Source: Cheilinus undulatus
Lineage: Eukaryota > Chordata > Actinopteri > Labriformes > Labridae
Length of the DNA: 64,000 nucleotides
Direction of reading: 5' to 3'
Assembly (NCBI RefSeq): GCF_018320785.1
Contig: NC_054867.1
Span: 29,763,855 to 29,827,854, forward strand
Every line of letters starts with the position of its first letter. Positions within the stretch are counted from its first letter, which is position 1. The translations under genes and the position numbers were made by a program. This document shows, in pieces, positions 47,470 through 61,444 of this stretch. The notes below the pieces were generated by a model. It was not told where the DNA came from. It did not search any database and saw nothing but the letters and a program-made list of their open reading frames with translations.

Positions 47470-48936
47470 GAAAGCTGAAAATCCAGTTGTGTGACAAAGG
47501 AGCTCATTAAGACTAAGACATCAGGACTGAGGTTTGAATGCTTTTGCTGCTGAGAAAAGTCCCAGCCATTATGTAGCTCCTGATCCTGGGTTGGTTTGAG
47601 TGAGAGTAGGGTTAAAGTGTCTCCATGTGTCCCCACCTCCACTGATTGAAACAGATTAAGTCCACACAAAATCTTCCTTCGATTTGATGTGCTCTTTGCA
47701 CCTCTCTGCTTACCTGTTAGAACCCCAAAAAGAGCAGCAGTTACCTCAGAGAGCAGCATTTGTTACCAGAGCTGAGGGACTGTGGTTGTCTTCTGAGAGA
47801 GTAACTGTCATGAGGAGTTCAGTTCGATCTCTGGATCAATGTGTCCGCCTACTCTCTTTCATATGGAACAGAATAACTCATTCAAACCAAGGCGATCAAT
47901 AATGATAGCAAACCTGAAGCTAGAGAAGGTTACTTTTTTCTTTTTAGGAACTTTATGAGACGCTAGAGACCCAGCATGTGCAAAGGACACTGTGACATTG
48001 CGTTCATTTTAACAACTTCTATCCCCAGTGAGCTGTAAGAGCTTTTTATGCATTAGACAACACAAAAGACAATGCAGAAAGGTGTGGTTATCAATATTAT
48101 ACACACTGAGGTTGATTCGAATGACAAACAGCCTGTTATGACTGATGAAGCCACTTTAGTGTGGCATCTTGTGCAGCCCCACCAGATTTCCTACCTTTGT
48201 GCAGTAATGGTGCTCCTCTCCCAAGGGGCTTCTATAAATAAACACGCACAAAATCACACAAAAACACACGTATGTGCACACTAACACGCACTGCTTCTAA
48301 CCTTTCTCTGGCTTGTGTTCAAACACTTTTTTTAATCCTGTTATTTTTCCCACTTATGCTATCACACACACATACATCCTTAAATAGAACACTGGTGTTG
48401 TGATTTTGATGATTGTTTTTGATGGGCTGGAAACTTTTATTTCCCTTCTTCTCACGACATCAAACTATTTTGGCAGTCGTCTCATTTTATAACAGCAGAC
48501 AGATTCACCAGCATTGTTCTTTTCCAAGTCATCAAAGAGTACAGCCAAGGTGTTCTCTCACACAGAGGGAGACAGAGAGAGTGTGATGGAGTGAATGAGA
48601 CGGAGTGTGATTGGTGTGATCGCAGAGTGTCAGCGATGACAGCGACTGGTCAGAACATTGTAGTTATACAATGAAATCAGTGCTCCTTAAAGTGGGTTAA
48701 AGTACTTTGACATTATATCAGAATGTGAACAAATCCTGCTCTCTTGATTTTTTTTTAATTCAGTTTGATAAAGGGACCTGTTTTATCATTTAGACAAGAC
48801 TATCCATGTAAAGGATCACATAGAGAGTTATCATTAGGCAGGGATCCCCCTCTTCCTACACATTACATTAGGATGGCAAGTATCATAAATTAAAAACACA
48901 GCGTCTCATTCATTAAATTCAATGTCCTTTTTGGTC

Positions 48937-49190
48937 AGATTCCATGTCTTTCATCAAGCAGATCCAACCTGCAAAGCTTCAGTCTGAAAGGTTTGTGCCC
49001 TGTCTGAGATTACCGGACCAATTAGTGCCATTTGAGGAGAATAAAGCAGTAGATTTGACTGCAAGCCAATAAATAAGCCTCAGATGTAGCAACAGTGGCA
49101 GTTTTCAGCACACTGGATTAAAAAAAAAACAAAGAATCGCACTGAATACACCGACAGGCTTAGAGAAGAGTTTAGTTCACTCTGGCTCTA
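48937..49190 (+). repeat. Intronic duplicated sequence, copy B
   Basis: Partner of 36211-36520: 'agattccatgtct', 'agatcca', 'aagcttcagtctgaa', 'gccatttgaggagaat', 'cagatgtagcaacagtggca', 'aaagaatcgcactga' appear in the same order. It is shorter than copy A by about 45-50 bases in the middle. Confidence 0.7.
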
Positions 49191-49328
49191 CTGAAAGAAA
49201 GAGAAACATCAGTACTAATTTCAGTGTTTTTCATAACCAGTTAAAACCTACAGGAGCTTTAAAGTGTAAGTAAAACCCCAGCTCAGAGCAAACTTCGCCC
49301 ACTTCAGACTTTTGAAAAAGCACAAAAA

Positions 49329-49625
49329 ATGGGTAACTTGGTCCTGAGAGGAGGGAGGGGAAAAGGGCAGGGTTTTCCAGATGAGGCGGGAGTGACAGTG
49401 ACGTTCCCTTGCCAGGAAGCGGCACAGAGTCCTGCAGCATTGCTGCCTCATAGCGAGGTAGAGGACTTTCTCCCTCCAGAGTCCTCTGAAGCAGGCTGTA
49501 GTGTGGTGGTGGACGGTGGTGGTCCTGAGTACTACTGCCGTTCCTTAAAGCTGGAGCTTTCAGAGTGGAGGCACTGCAGGTGCAAGAGAGGATGGGGGTG
49601 GTCTCTGAATGGTAAAGTTGGTTAG
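49329..49625 (+). other. GC-rich 98-codon ORF, likely inside a repeat
   Basis: Starts MGNLVLRGGRGKG and is markedly richer in G than its surroundings. No domain is recognised. The wider block (about 49240-49920) begins with 'ctttaaagtgtaagtaaaac' and ends with 'aaagtgttcactacctcttt', which look like loose inverted ends, so a non-autonomous element is more likely than a gene. Confidence 0.2.
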
Positions 49626-52600
49626 AGGCAGTAACGTTTGACCTTTTATATAAAGTTTAAGAACCGGTAGTAGGTTTCTACTTCAAACCTATCAACATAG
49701 AAACTATCGGTAGGTTTCTATGTCACATAAGCCACGCCTTTTCAGAAGTCTTAAAATCAGATGGCCGTTTGAGCTAATTAAAAGCCTTAAAATGCAGATT
49801 TTTATCAGTTTGGTGCAAATGTCAGAAATAACACCAGCATTGATGTGTTTTATCATAGTTCAGTCAGATACTTTGGTGTACAACTGAAAAAAATAAAGTG
49901 TTCACTACCTCTTTAATTCATCCTTAATGGTGTTAGTAGGTGTATTTTCCTTGACTATTGTTTCAGCTCAAGGTGGTTTTTAGTCTGAATGCTAAGCTGA
50001 ACTGAACACAGGGTCGACTGGTTTTGCTTCAAAAAGATCTGTTTTTTCACACTCTGCAGACTGAAATAAATTACTCCAAAAATGTCAAACATTCGAATAA
50101 TTTTTAAATAAAGATTCACTATAGGAAAATGTCCTGTAGTGCACTTTATCCCAGAGTGCAGGCTTGTACTTGTTCCCTAATGGGAGCTGTAATTGGTACC
50201 TAATGGGTGTTTCATTTGCACTTGATGGCACAGAGCAAATAGACCCCTGAAGGATCACAGAAACTCAGAAATCAATTTTCCACAGTAAACCCACACGAGT
50301 GCCATAGTGGAGACGGTGAGAGGAGGTTATACACAGACAGAGGCGGTAAAGCTGTGCACTCAATATCTACATTTCCACTGCAGGTAACATCAATAAGAGG
50401 CCCACTCAGGTACAAAAATATCTCTCCAAATCCTTAATCACTACATTGCTTAAGATTACATGCTTAAAATAGACATTCCCACGACAGATTACAAGACCTG
50501 TCTGCATGATAAACTGGACTGTTTGAGTTTGTTTGTGCTGTATTTACAGTGTCACATACTGTTTGTGGGTGTGTTTTTATCATGCTTCTCTGGGTGGTGA
50601 CAAAAGATAGAGAGAGGAGAGAGAGAGAGATAATGTGAAAAAGCTTTTCTAGGTCAAAACAGGCAAGAATTGCAGATTTTGGATCTATTTTAAACTGACT
50701 AAAAGGGCCTTTCTGTGAGTTTCTGCTGTTGAAGGAAGTCTGAGCTGGACAGCCAATCAGCTGCTTCTTTCATCCATCTGGACACAAAGTTTATTGAATT
50801 TATGCAGACAGTGTTATGATGTGGTAGCATTTGCGTCAGAAAAGCAGAAGTCAGATTACAGCCTTCAGTGTGAGCATGTGTTGCTGTGAGAGAGAATCTA
50901 AGGCCACATCTTTGTGGTATAAGTATGCAAATATTGATGCTAATTATGTGACACTGCTGCAGTGTGCTGACTGAGGAGGAACCAGTGTTCATTTGTTGTA
51001 ATTATAGTCATGAGCCGTGTTTTGTGTAGGTGAGGATAATGCACAAGAGCTACAGGAGACTCAGGAGATCACCTCAGTGGTACATGACTCTGTTTGCCAA
51101 CATGACACCAAAGAGGACTTACTCTGGGGGCAGATGAAAGCAGTACACCTCTTCTAGTAGCTCACCTGAGACCCTGTGACCACTCATGACATGCAGTGAC
51201 TAACATATGCAGGTGTTTTCTAATTAAAAGGATCATTCATCGACATTAAAAACTGCACTACACTACACTAAAACCAGTGTAGCTGATAGTCTGGCAGTGC
51301 AGAGTGGGTGGATTGTGTGAGTTTCAATCACAATCCCACTAATCTCCAGGCAGCGGTCCCAGGAGGAACTATTCTCCCCAGTCTGCCGCCAAAGCCGCAG
51401 CCTACTCGCTGCTCCAATTTCTCCTGCTCTCTTCTCCGCCTACCTCACACCAACCATGAGCACATCACCTAACCTCTGTCTGGTGTGAGATAGAGGCCAC
51501 AGAGATGAGCCGATGTTATGATGGTTATAACTGGGACAAGCAGACGAGGAGAGGAAGTGGATCAAAGGTTTAGGATTAGAAATTAGATGGGAGGGCATGC
51601 TTTCTCCTACTGGCTGACATTTTTCCACTTTAGGTTATTTTATATGGTAATGAACACTACTGGAAAGAAGCAGAGTCACAGGATACTTATCCTGAGCAGT
51701 CGTTCGAGCTCATAATTATTGGAAATACATCGTCTGGACCCCACGTCCTGGGAGTGATGTCGATCACTCAAACCACCTCAGGCAGCGCAGGCTCCTGTGA
51801 GAGCAGAAGCTGAGAGTCGATGGGTTTAGAGTAAACTGAGCAGCGTGATGTAAATTGAAAGGGTTAGTGATCTGTGGGAAACCTGACTCCTCTGTTGTTA
51901 CATTTACACATTTGTGGTCCAGGTGCAGCTCTCCCAGGACACAAACACAGCTCACCTGGGACAGTTTGGGGAATCTCACTAGAGTACACGTTTGACGCGT
52001 TTGTGTGACAGAGGTGTATTACTCTGTCTGCGTGATGGATAGAAGAATTGATTTATTAATTGACACAGCCCTCTTGATTAAACTGCTGTTGAAGGATACT
52101 TGTCAAGCTTGCACACAGCTGCTTTTACCCTGGAAATTCAGACACAGGGGATTCAACTTTGCCATTTTATCTCTTGCTGTTGGCTGTAAGAATATATGTG
52201 GATATGTTTGTATTCACATATCCTACTGCCTTCTTCATACTTAGAAACCTCTGCATAATAAATACCTGAGCATCAGTCACTCCAGGTCAAAGATATGCTG
52301 AAGATACAGTGCCAGATTGCTCAACCAACAAGTCTTATAGAGTTTAACAATAAATAAAATGAAAGTACTACTGTAATACTGCAATACACACCACAGAATT
52401 TCAAAGCATGAATGTTTTTTTAAGAATATAGATCATTTATTTAAAATTGTGTCCATCCTCATTTGCATTGAAAGGCACAACAAAATTATTCTCATTTTTT
52501 TCTGTTTATTCTCGCCATCTTTGATGTTCAAAGGCTTTTAGAGATGCCTGATAGGACGACCTTAGATCATGTTGAAATAGACTGTATCAATGATCTGCTA

Positions 52601-54018
52601 AAGTATAATCACATTTTAGTTGTGTTTATTGCGGATTTTATGCATTTATTTGCATGCATGCTTCTCAAAGTGATCTCAGTCTGCAGTTCTTTTAAAACTG
52701 CGTTAAAGTCTCCTGTAACTTGTAGCCGCCGTAGCTTCAGTTAATGGCTGCTAACTTCCTGTCAGGGCTTTTCCCAACTCCTCATATGAGTTAAACATAA
52801 GATGTTTAGCAGTCAGCATGTCATAGGAAAAGCGCGGTGTGACCATTTTTTGAACTAGAAGATGGTAGTAAAGTTGTATGTTGGCTGTTGAGGGCCTTTT
52901 CCACCAGTAACTATACTGAAGGGTCGAGCAACCACATTAATATAAAGGCCATAGAGTGGTGCAGGAATGAGCCCTGAAATGCAGAAATAAGCTCTTATGG
53001 TTCCCTCATCTGGACGTCTATGGGTTTTTTGAGTCTTTTTGTGTCTTACTAAAGGTGGCTGTAAAAGGGCAGCTAACAAGGACTACAGCGTTTGTCTGGA
53101 CCATTATACAAACACTAAGTGCAACAACTGAATCTGCTTCTCACTCGTATTCAAGCACCAGACACGCAGGTGAAGACGTTAAATACAGTCGAACGTATTG
53201 TAGTTCAATATATAAAACATTAGCTTTCTTCTTTCATCAGTTATATTTACCAACCAATAATGCTTATACTACTGATTTATGAAGATTATCTTTATGAACA
53301 AAACCTTTAAGTTTCATAAACTTTTATTGGACACAGATCTCATTTTCAGCAATGACTTAAAAACTCTTTAACAAATCCCATAGGCTCAGGGAAACTCATG
53401 TGAAGCTAACTTCCAAGCTTTGCCTACAAAATTACATCCTCAGTGCAACACTCCATAATTTAAAAGGAGGAACGAAGGCTGGCAGAGCTAGCTAGCTAAC
53501 TAACTTTAGCGATGCTTGACTTAGCATACCTGGAGCCCCTGTACCCACTGACACAATGACCCTATGATGAACTTAACTGTTTTCTGAGCATTTTCTCCAC
53601 TTTAGTAGGTTTAAGGGATATTTCTGGATTTTTGAAGTTGGGTCGTATGAGGTACTTGGCTATAGTAGTTGCATTAGCCTCCCGTGATTTCAGTGAAAGT
53701 TGCTCCTGTGGTTATTACGAGCTCAGAGAGCCTGATGGCACAGTGGTTACAAATGGGAACGTTCTATCTGCGTAGTTTAAAGAGTTCTATTTAAAAATGG
53801 GCCAAGAAAATATGTTGGCTCAACTGTACGCTGACAGAAACGTACAAGGCACTCCATTCACCCAAAAACAACCCTCTATATCAGGCACTAATTTATGATG
53901 CAGCTTTTGGCATTTTGTCTCCTTCCACTGCGCACTGATATCCTCTGATCAGCTGTGTTGGTCTGTAGGCTTCTACAGGGATAATAACACCAAACCATGC
54001 TAAAACAACTATGATAAT

Positions 54019-54413
54019 ATGAGCAATTTTGACTCGAGTGATGATGATGTGCGGTTTACTGTAGATACAAGAGGATATTTGTATGAACCGGAGTAAACCG
54101 AAGAAGAACTTAAATACAGCTGGGAGTCAGCGGGATGAAAGAGAGCAGAGAAACTTCATTTGAAAGTCTAGAGCAGGAGGGATCCCGAGTTACCTGGTGG
54201 TATAGGTGTGGAAAATGCGAACCCATGCTTGGGATCTCCCCTGCACAAAACTTTCCCAAAATCTTCGAATATCCCTTTAAACACAATTTAAATGTGTGTT
54301 TACCAGATAGGGAAATAGGTGCCTTGGAACATCGTCACTGCATGCATGAAAGTTACCTTATCCTCCATGGGACACCCTGCCCTGGTGGGATGCCGACTGT
54401 ATCTACAGAGTAG
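54019..54413 (+). pseudogene. Relic of a multicopy teleost ORF with a P2X7-C-terminus-like zinc domain
   Basis: An ATG at 54019 opens MSNFDSSDDDVRFTV and DTRGYLYEPE, then an in-frame stop at 54094. After further stops and a frame change, WWYRCGKCEPM appears (around 54200), followed by CLPDREIGALEHRHCMHE. The acidic start and the W-x-x-CGxC-x-PM block match a protein family found in very many copies in fish genomes and often annotated as P2X purinoceptor 7-like. It is widely suspected to travel with transposons. This copy is broken. Confidence 0.5.
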
Positions 54414-55359
54414 TTCATTAGTAGTGGCATTGTAAGAAGTATGGTCGATGTAAGATTAGAAATTTATAAGAAAGTACCATTTCACAAACAAAGCTTCTAC
54501 ACCATTCATGAGTGAGTCTTGTACCTCTAAAAAAGGTAGTAAACGATTTAGAGCAGGTTAAAACATTTCCTTTCTTGCTGTTTTTGTTCTGGTCTGGCAA
54601 AAGCTAAGAGCCACCCTCCAAACTGCGAAAATAAAAAGACTGCCATTCTCTTGCTTCTAATCAAATGATGTTAAAAAAAAGAAGAAGAAATAATTAGCTA
54701 CAATTAAAGTTACTTTGTGCTTTTTTTGTTGAAAAGGTTGTTGTAGATTGATAGATCCAGAGCTGTTTTTTCCCCATCAAAGCTTTGATGGAGACAGCAA
54801 GTCCAATTCCTTTGTTTTATTTCATTACTCTCTTACGCAATACTTCCTCGTGTTGTGGTCAGCACAGAGCAGCAAACAGAGCTTTTACAAGATAAGAGGA
54901 GAAGGCTGCTCATTAGAGCCTCTTCATCAACCCTCTGTCCAGATCAAAATCAGCATTAGTCTAAAATCCCACAGACTTCCCCATGGAAACCTTGGTTCTG
55001 TGGTTAATGCTAACAACAGTGTTGCCAAATCTCCAAGGATTTGCTTTCTAATCTTTGTGTGATCTCACACTCAGAGTGTAATGCCAAAAAGTGATTACAG
55101 ATATGCTTGCAATTCTTGTTGTGGAACAAAGAGGATACAGAGAGAATAAGATCAGGTAAATTATCTGATGGAAAACAAACACGAGGTGGTAAGGATATAA
55201 TCAACAAAGTCCTGTGAAAATTAAATCATAAAGAAATAGAGTTATCAGGAAAATCAGAATAAAGAATAAAGAGGAACTTATGTGCTTACTACCCAGATCA
55301 CAGACAATAGCTGTAAAAGTTTGGTAATAACAGATTGCTTTTTATGAGGACATAACTGA

Positions 55360-55640
55360 GGCCTACACACAGGCAATCAGATTATTAAATGCTAATGAGG
55401 GTCTTATGTTTGTATCTCTCTTTCAGTCTTTAATCCTTTTAATAGACTATTTTATCATTTTTTTGTCTATTTACTAATTTGTAAGCCTAATTTATATCAG
55501 CATTCATTTTTAGGTGTATATTTTAGTTTACACATATTGTTGCTGTCTGTGTCACTGTGTTTTATGTTTTGTATGTAAAAGCTGCTCTGAACCAATAACC
55601 CCTTGAGGGATAAATAAAGTTGTTGAATTGAATTAAATTG
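55360..55640 (+). repeat. LINE 3' end
   Basis: 'acacaggcaatcagattatt' (as in the last codons of some LINE ORFs), then 'gttttatgttttgtatgtaa', 'aagctgctctgaacc' and the tail 'ccccttgagggataaataaagttgttgaa'. This is a typical fish non-LTR retrotransposon 3' end. 5' truncated. Confidence 0.6.
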
Positions 55641-56964
55641 GTTTGTTTGATGAGGCCTCTTTTGAGAAAACTAATACAAACCAGTGTCCAAGCAGGATCA
55701 AAAATGTTGGATCTGACCTGTGTTTTCAATTGCACCCTAAATTCATATGAAGGCCAAAGAAATTGTGGCTTTTGCACTGAGAAACAGAGCAGCTTCTCCT
55801 AAATGCATTAACCATCAGAGTAGCTGCATGATGCGCAGGTCACCAGCTGCACAAGAGAGGGAAAAGGCAGTTTAGTGTTGGGAGGATAACAGCTGTGAAT
55901 TAAAGCAGTTCTATGATTGATTTCTTTTATACTATGATGGTGCATCACACAGGCAGTAAATTGCTGTTTACTCCCCCAAATGTCTGGTTTGGTTAAAAAA
56001 ATACAACACACATGTGTGAGGTGAGGTCTTCATATGTAATTTGAGGATCTTAAATGCATGGTAAATATTGTTTTTTAGAGAGTGTAGTGAGGGTCAGGGG
56101 AAACAGACAGAGAATGGTTAAGTGTGTTTTAATCTGAGGTCAGCATCACCATGTATGGCAGTGATTGGCTCGGGCAGCGTGCTTAACTGTCATCCAGTTT
56201 ACAGCAGCCTGGATGGATATAGGCAGTGTGTGGAGCATCACGCACCAGTCTGACATGTGTTTAGCCTTCCAGAGAGTCCAGCACTCCTCTTGAGCTTCAT
56301 GTGGGAAAACTACAGCATGAACGCACGCGGAATTATGAATCACAGACCTTTTATTGATCATGTTCTGTCTAGCACAGTTGGATTGCACCTGCTCAAGTTG
56401 GACCAGAGACTTGTGTCTTTCTCTGCCTAATGTCCCGGCTCCCTCTATTATTTAGGGTTTTGTTCCATTTGCAAATCATCGTCACTGTGGCTGCCACTTT
56501 ACACAACTGGGACGCAGGACACAGCAGAATGGAAATCAGGAGCCTGCTATTGTTGACGCTGGCTCTGTGCCGGCAGTTAATGATCTGCAGACATTTCTCA
56601 TTCCAACAGTGTTAGGACGACAGGATTAAGTCTGGATACGGGGAGCAAATAATAACATTATCACAGCAACAAACCAATGAGTAATATATTACCCTTTTTT
56701 ATTTATTTACATTGTCTTTATTATTTAAGCCGTCCTTCTCCTCACTAAAACTATGCCGTGTGTTTGCATCATACTGTGTGCCGCCTCATTCTGGGAATAC
56801 TTTGTTCTTTTAGGAATGTACACAGACTGGGACCATGCCAGAATGTGTCTGAAATGGTGTCACTGTTTATTCACACTTCTTTCCATAGATATCTTTTGTT
56901 TTAGTACTCCTTCAAAACAACAGTGGCCTCTGCTGTTGAAATAAAACGCCAGAGAGGACGAGGA

Positions 56965-57300
56965 AACAACTGTAGTGCCTTGGGTGGCCACCTGAGGCCA
57001 ACCGCAAAAGCTCTAGAGTCCCATTTGCGCTCAGTATAAAATGCCTGTCCCTACAGCAGAAATAAACATAGTTTTATACAAAAGAAAGTTTTGGTCTAAT
57101 AGATGCAGTACATAACTTTTAGTCGTATTAGCCTTTTATTTATTAATAAGGAGGGTCTTCCTCCATAGACTTGACCATCTTGCACCACCATATTTCTACA
57201 GCCACACACTACGATAATCATGCTGATTGTCGGGGTAAATCCTTCCTTCCAACCTAGTCAGCAAAGCCCCCATTTTCACATGGTTCTAAAGATTATTTGG
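56965..57300 (+). repeat. Teleost interspersed repeat fragment
   Basis: 'ccttgggtggccacctgagg', 'aaaatgcctgtccctacagc', 'agaaataaacatagttttat' and 'cttgaccatcttgcaccacc' belong together in a repeat seen often in fish genomes. Class and ends are not known to me. Confidence 0.4.
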
Positions 57301-60300
57301 CCATATGATCCTGTGGTCCATGGTGCGTTAAAAGTGAATTTTTCCCTCTCTGACCTGATCGGAGGCACTCCAACTAAAGATCGTAAATATTGAAAATGTT
57401 CAATATTTATGATCAAAAATCCTGGAGGAAGTAAAATAAAAACACAGCCAGTGCAATGATAGCATACATGAAAGGATAAAGTCAGACAGATGTCAGAAAT
57501 GGAGGAGAAACTTGTTGGTTTGTGGCGGCAAACAAGTGTTTAGCAACCTGAACTGTAAAACATACCGCAGACAAACTGACAAGGGAGTAAGCTGGACTGA
57601 ACTGGCAACTGCAGTGGACTAGCATGTAGCTAACAGCTAACTGCAGTTTATTCAGTCTAAAATCGTGTTTAATCCTGTGAGATTTGCTGTTTTAAGAGTA
57701 AAGCCAAGGCCATTAGTCTGTGGTATGCTGTGTTGAGCCTTTCATTTTATACGGAACACTGTATGAGCAAAACCAAGATTTTAAAAATCGTTACGTGTGT
57801 GGCAGGCTGAGCAGTTACAGTTTTTATTTCCATTGTTTACCATTGTTACCAGTGACCATTGTAATCTGGAATCTGACTGAATCTGATCCCAGTTCAGACC
57901 AAAGATATGTGATGAGACGAGTTTAAACTCACAACTGCTTGGTTGGGGGAGATGATTTATTATTCCTATAGTTACACCTCTCACAGTCACTCAGCTTAAA
58001 GTAATATATTTCTTAATAGATCTGTCTTTACAAGACAGATAGTACTGAACAGTCACTGTTTTCCCTCTGTTTTTAGTCATCATATTCATGCATCTTCAAT
58101 CCTTTGCTTTCTATCAAGCTCTTGATACCTCCAAGTGACTTTAGGAATCTTTGTAGTGTTCAATGTAAAATTACAGATAGTGTCTCTATACTCTTGGTCT
58201 CCAGATAACAAATGCTTTTGCAGTTTGATCTCTTGTTTAAATTCTACATATAGATCACATGATGTCACACTTCTCAGCTCACTTTGCAGAAACTGATCTT
58301 TGAGCCTTTGTTCAACAGTTAGTTTAGGTCAGACAGCTGCAGCTGCTTTAGATGTTGTTCATATTCCTGTTTTTACACACTGTGACTGTACCTTTAAGGA
58401 CTCATGGTGGTGGAGGGAGGTTGATGGTATTTTTATAATTAATCTGTTTTTATTATACATAGGCTAAGATTAGGCAGTAGAAGAGGCATAGGTGGTGTGA
58501 CTGAATGGTGGACACTTAGTAGCTGTTTGTCAGGAGACTAAAAAGTCCACGTGAGCGCTTTTTCTTTGGCTAGGCTGAACAGAAGTTAGTGTAAACTACA
58601 ATTCACATGGTACTAGTATTACCTGTGGACCTCTGATAATTTGTGAATTACTGCCTGATGTCAGTGTTTGGTGCAGGACATTCACACAGGATTAGCAAAA
58701 TCTGTAATGTACTCAAATTTACAGACATTTCTGAAGTTCTTACAGAAAAATTTCAATATTGCGCACAATGCATTTTGCAGGTGATGCTTCCTGCATGTGT
58801 CCTATACATACTGTTAACCAGAGTTTCCAACAGACAACATGTAGCCTAATTCTAAAATAAAAACTTCCTGTTACTTTTAACGGTATTTATGCAGTTGTTG
58901 CTGTGAATATTATTCTGCACTCTATTAATTTGGGATGATTACACATCCATGACAGATTTCAACAGATAAGTATTACCTGTGGACCTCTGTGTGAGCTGAA
59001 ATATGTTAGGTAATTTGTCCTGGAATTTTTACTCCACAAATTACAGACATGGTCAATTTGCACAGGATTAAAAACACAGACGTCCTGCACAATTCTTACA
59101 AAATATCAGAGGTCCCTAGGTAAAAGGACATAAGACTGCATTTTATGGTGAACTCAATCTTTAGGCTTTAAAATGTCTACATTAGAAACCAATGGGAGAC
59201 ATCACCGAGACTATATCCATGTGCTATACAGTCTTTGAAGCCTTCCTGTAATTACAGCGCTGAGCCTGATGTGACTTTTTTATCCTCCTCTTACATAACA
59301 TGGGCCGTGTGAAGCCCTTTGACACTGTGAAGCCCTTTATCATGGACTGTACCAAGTTACTTGAGTTCTTGACCTTGTCTAGCATACTAGGGATTGTAGT
59401 ATTAACTGAAGAATTATAGAGGGAATGTTATAGCTAGCACCAGTAAAACAACCTGTTTTGGGGCACATAAGAAGTGAAGGGTTGTGACATTATATGCTAT
59501 TAACAAATCTCATAGTTGCTTTTTAATATCTATTTATTTAGCCCATTTGAAATACAAATGCCAATTGCTCAATTTTACTCATCTGTTTATCAAAAGTGTA
59601 TAATACCTATACAGGAAAATTAAAATCAAGCAACACCATCCATCAATCTTAAGGTCAATTAATAAATAAACAAATACACAACCACAGCTCTGAAATACGT
59701 GGTAATAGCTTGAAATATTGACTACTAGATTATCAGAAGCCTAATCGATCTTAATGTTGGAAATATTGAATGTAAGCTCAAGAGAGGGAACAACTTGTCA
59801 AGTAAACTTTGTTTTGTAGTGTGAACTGATGGCAGTCACACTATGTTTTCTGACTTCCCTGAACTCTCCTCTCAGTGTTAGAAATCCCCACTGGCAATCT
59901 GTGGTCAATACTGATGGGGATGAACTGTATCATTTATGACAGTGAGCCTCCCTGTGATCACTGGCCTCTGTTTTCTGTGTCCTGTTTTTGTGAATGCCTT
60001 GCTGCATCTGTTATGCAAATGCTAACAAGCCTAACATCACCATGGAAACTATCAGCTGAGCTTTATGCCAAGGTACTGCAGTCTCGCCGTGAAGAGATCT
60101 GCATACACTCTGTGCTGCCGTCTGTCCGTTCATGTGTGTGAATGTGTAAGTGCTAATGCATACGTGTGAGGAAGAAGAAAGTGTGAAAGAGGCTTGTTTT
60201 TTTCCTCCCCTATCTCCCTCTGTCTGCTGCGCTGATGGAGTAAGCCTTTTATGATCATCAATGTGCAAATCCTGCTTCAGTCATTCACACAGATCGCATG

Positions 60301-61444
60301 CAGCAGCCTGTCATTGTTTGCATCGGCCATATGCTCTGACTGACAGCTGGGCACGCTTCTCTGTCTCATTACAATCTCTGTCCGCTCTTATTACAGCATT
60401 ACTGAAGACCCAGCTGCCCCAACATACACTGAAAATCTGCCATCCTCATGTTTCACTGTAAACACAATCACACAATGTAAACTGATCTTATAGTGCAGTC
60501 CTGTTCTGCTCTTCTGTTTTGTTTTCTGTTTTATTTTCTGTGCATTCAAAGGCGTAGTCTCACAGTCAGCTGTAATAAATGCTTTATCTTTGTGGGCAGG
60601 TCTCTGAGCTCCAAATGAATGCTTGTCTTTTAAAGGTTAGATCCCTCTTTACACTTGCTGTTGTTGTTGTTACTGGAAATGCCAGACTGTTTCTTTCCCC
60701 TGTTTAAGGTGGTAGAATTGGACAACAGAAAACTAATTGGGTTTTTACACAGCAGTGAGAAACGTAGTGACTGTAGTTGGGACATGAAGCCACATTTTGA
60801 GTGCTTGTGTGCTGTTACACAGTCAATTTAAGTTCCAATTTAGACAGTGTTTAAGTTTAGTTTCTGTTTGCACTGTTGCTTTAAGAAGCTCAGGGAATCA
60901 GCCACAGGTGGTGATGTCATGTGACCAAACCAGGAAATAGGGAGCTTCATTAGCTGTCAGGAATACACAAAAATACATAGAAATAAATACTTAAGTTCAT
61001 CATGAGAAAGAGGATTAAAAACAGATGTAATTCATGTGCTCGTGTACATGTTAAAGGAAGCCTAAACCTGATTTGTACTTTTTGTATGTTTTTGTTTCAA
61101 ACTTTTCAACATCTTCAATAAACCTGTGGACAAGCTGACAAGGTCCTCAGAGTCTTGAAGTTAGGAAAGAGTTTAGCTGTCTGTCAAGATATATACAGCA
61201 CATGTATTGACGACAGAATAGTTTGTATTCAATATAACGGCATGACCTTATGACCCTATGTAAGGGTTGCGCAACTTTGCTACACTGAGGGAAGAAACAT
61301 GTTAGTGTTTTTGCGTTACTGAAAAATAAAACCCTTTACTCGTTCCAAATACCAGGTGTAAGAACAGGACATATCTGTATGTCTGCCCATGTGATACACG
61401 TGATAAGCTTTACAGCTCTTTAAAATGCTCAAAATCTGTAGCCA

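Noticed and set aside
47313..47759. 148-codon - strand ORF, one of the longest in the intron
   Set aside because: It runs through the SINE at 47280-47469 and its target duplication, and has no domain. Chance plus repeat.
59875..60141. 88-codon + strand ORF
   Set aside because: No domain, no splice context matching KCNB1, and composition like its surroundings.
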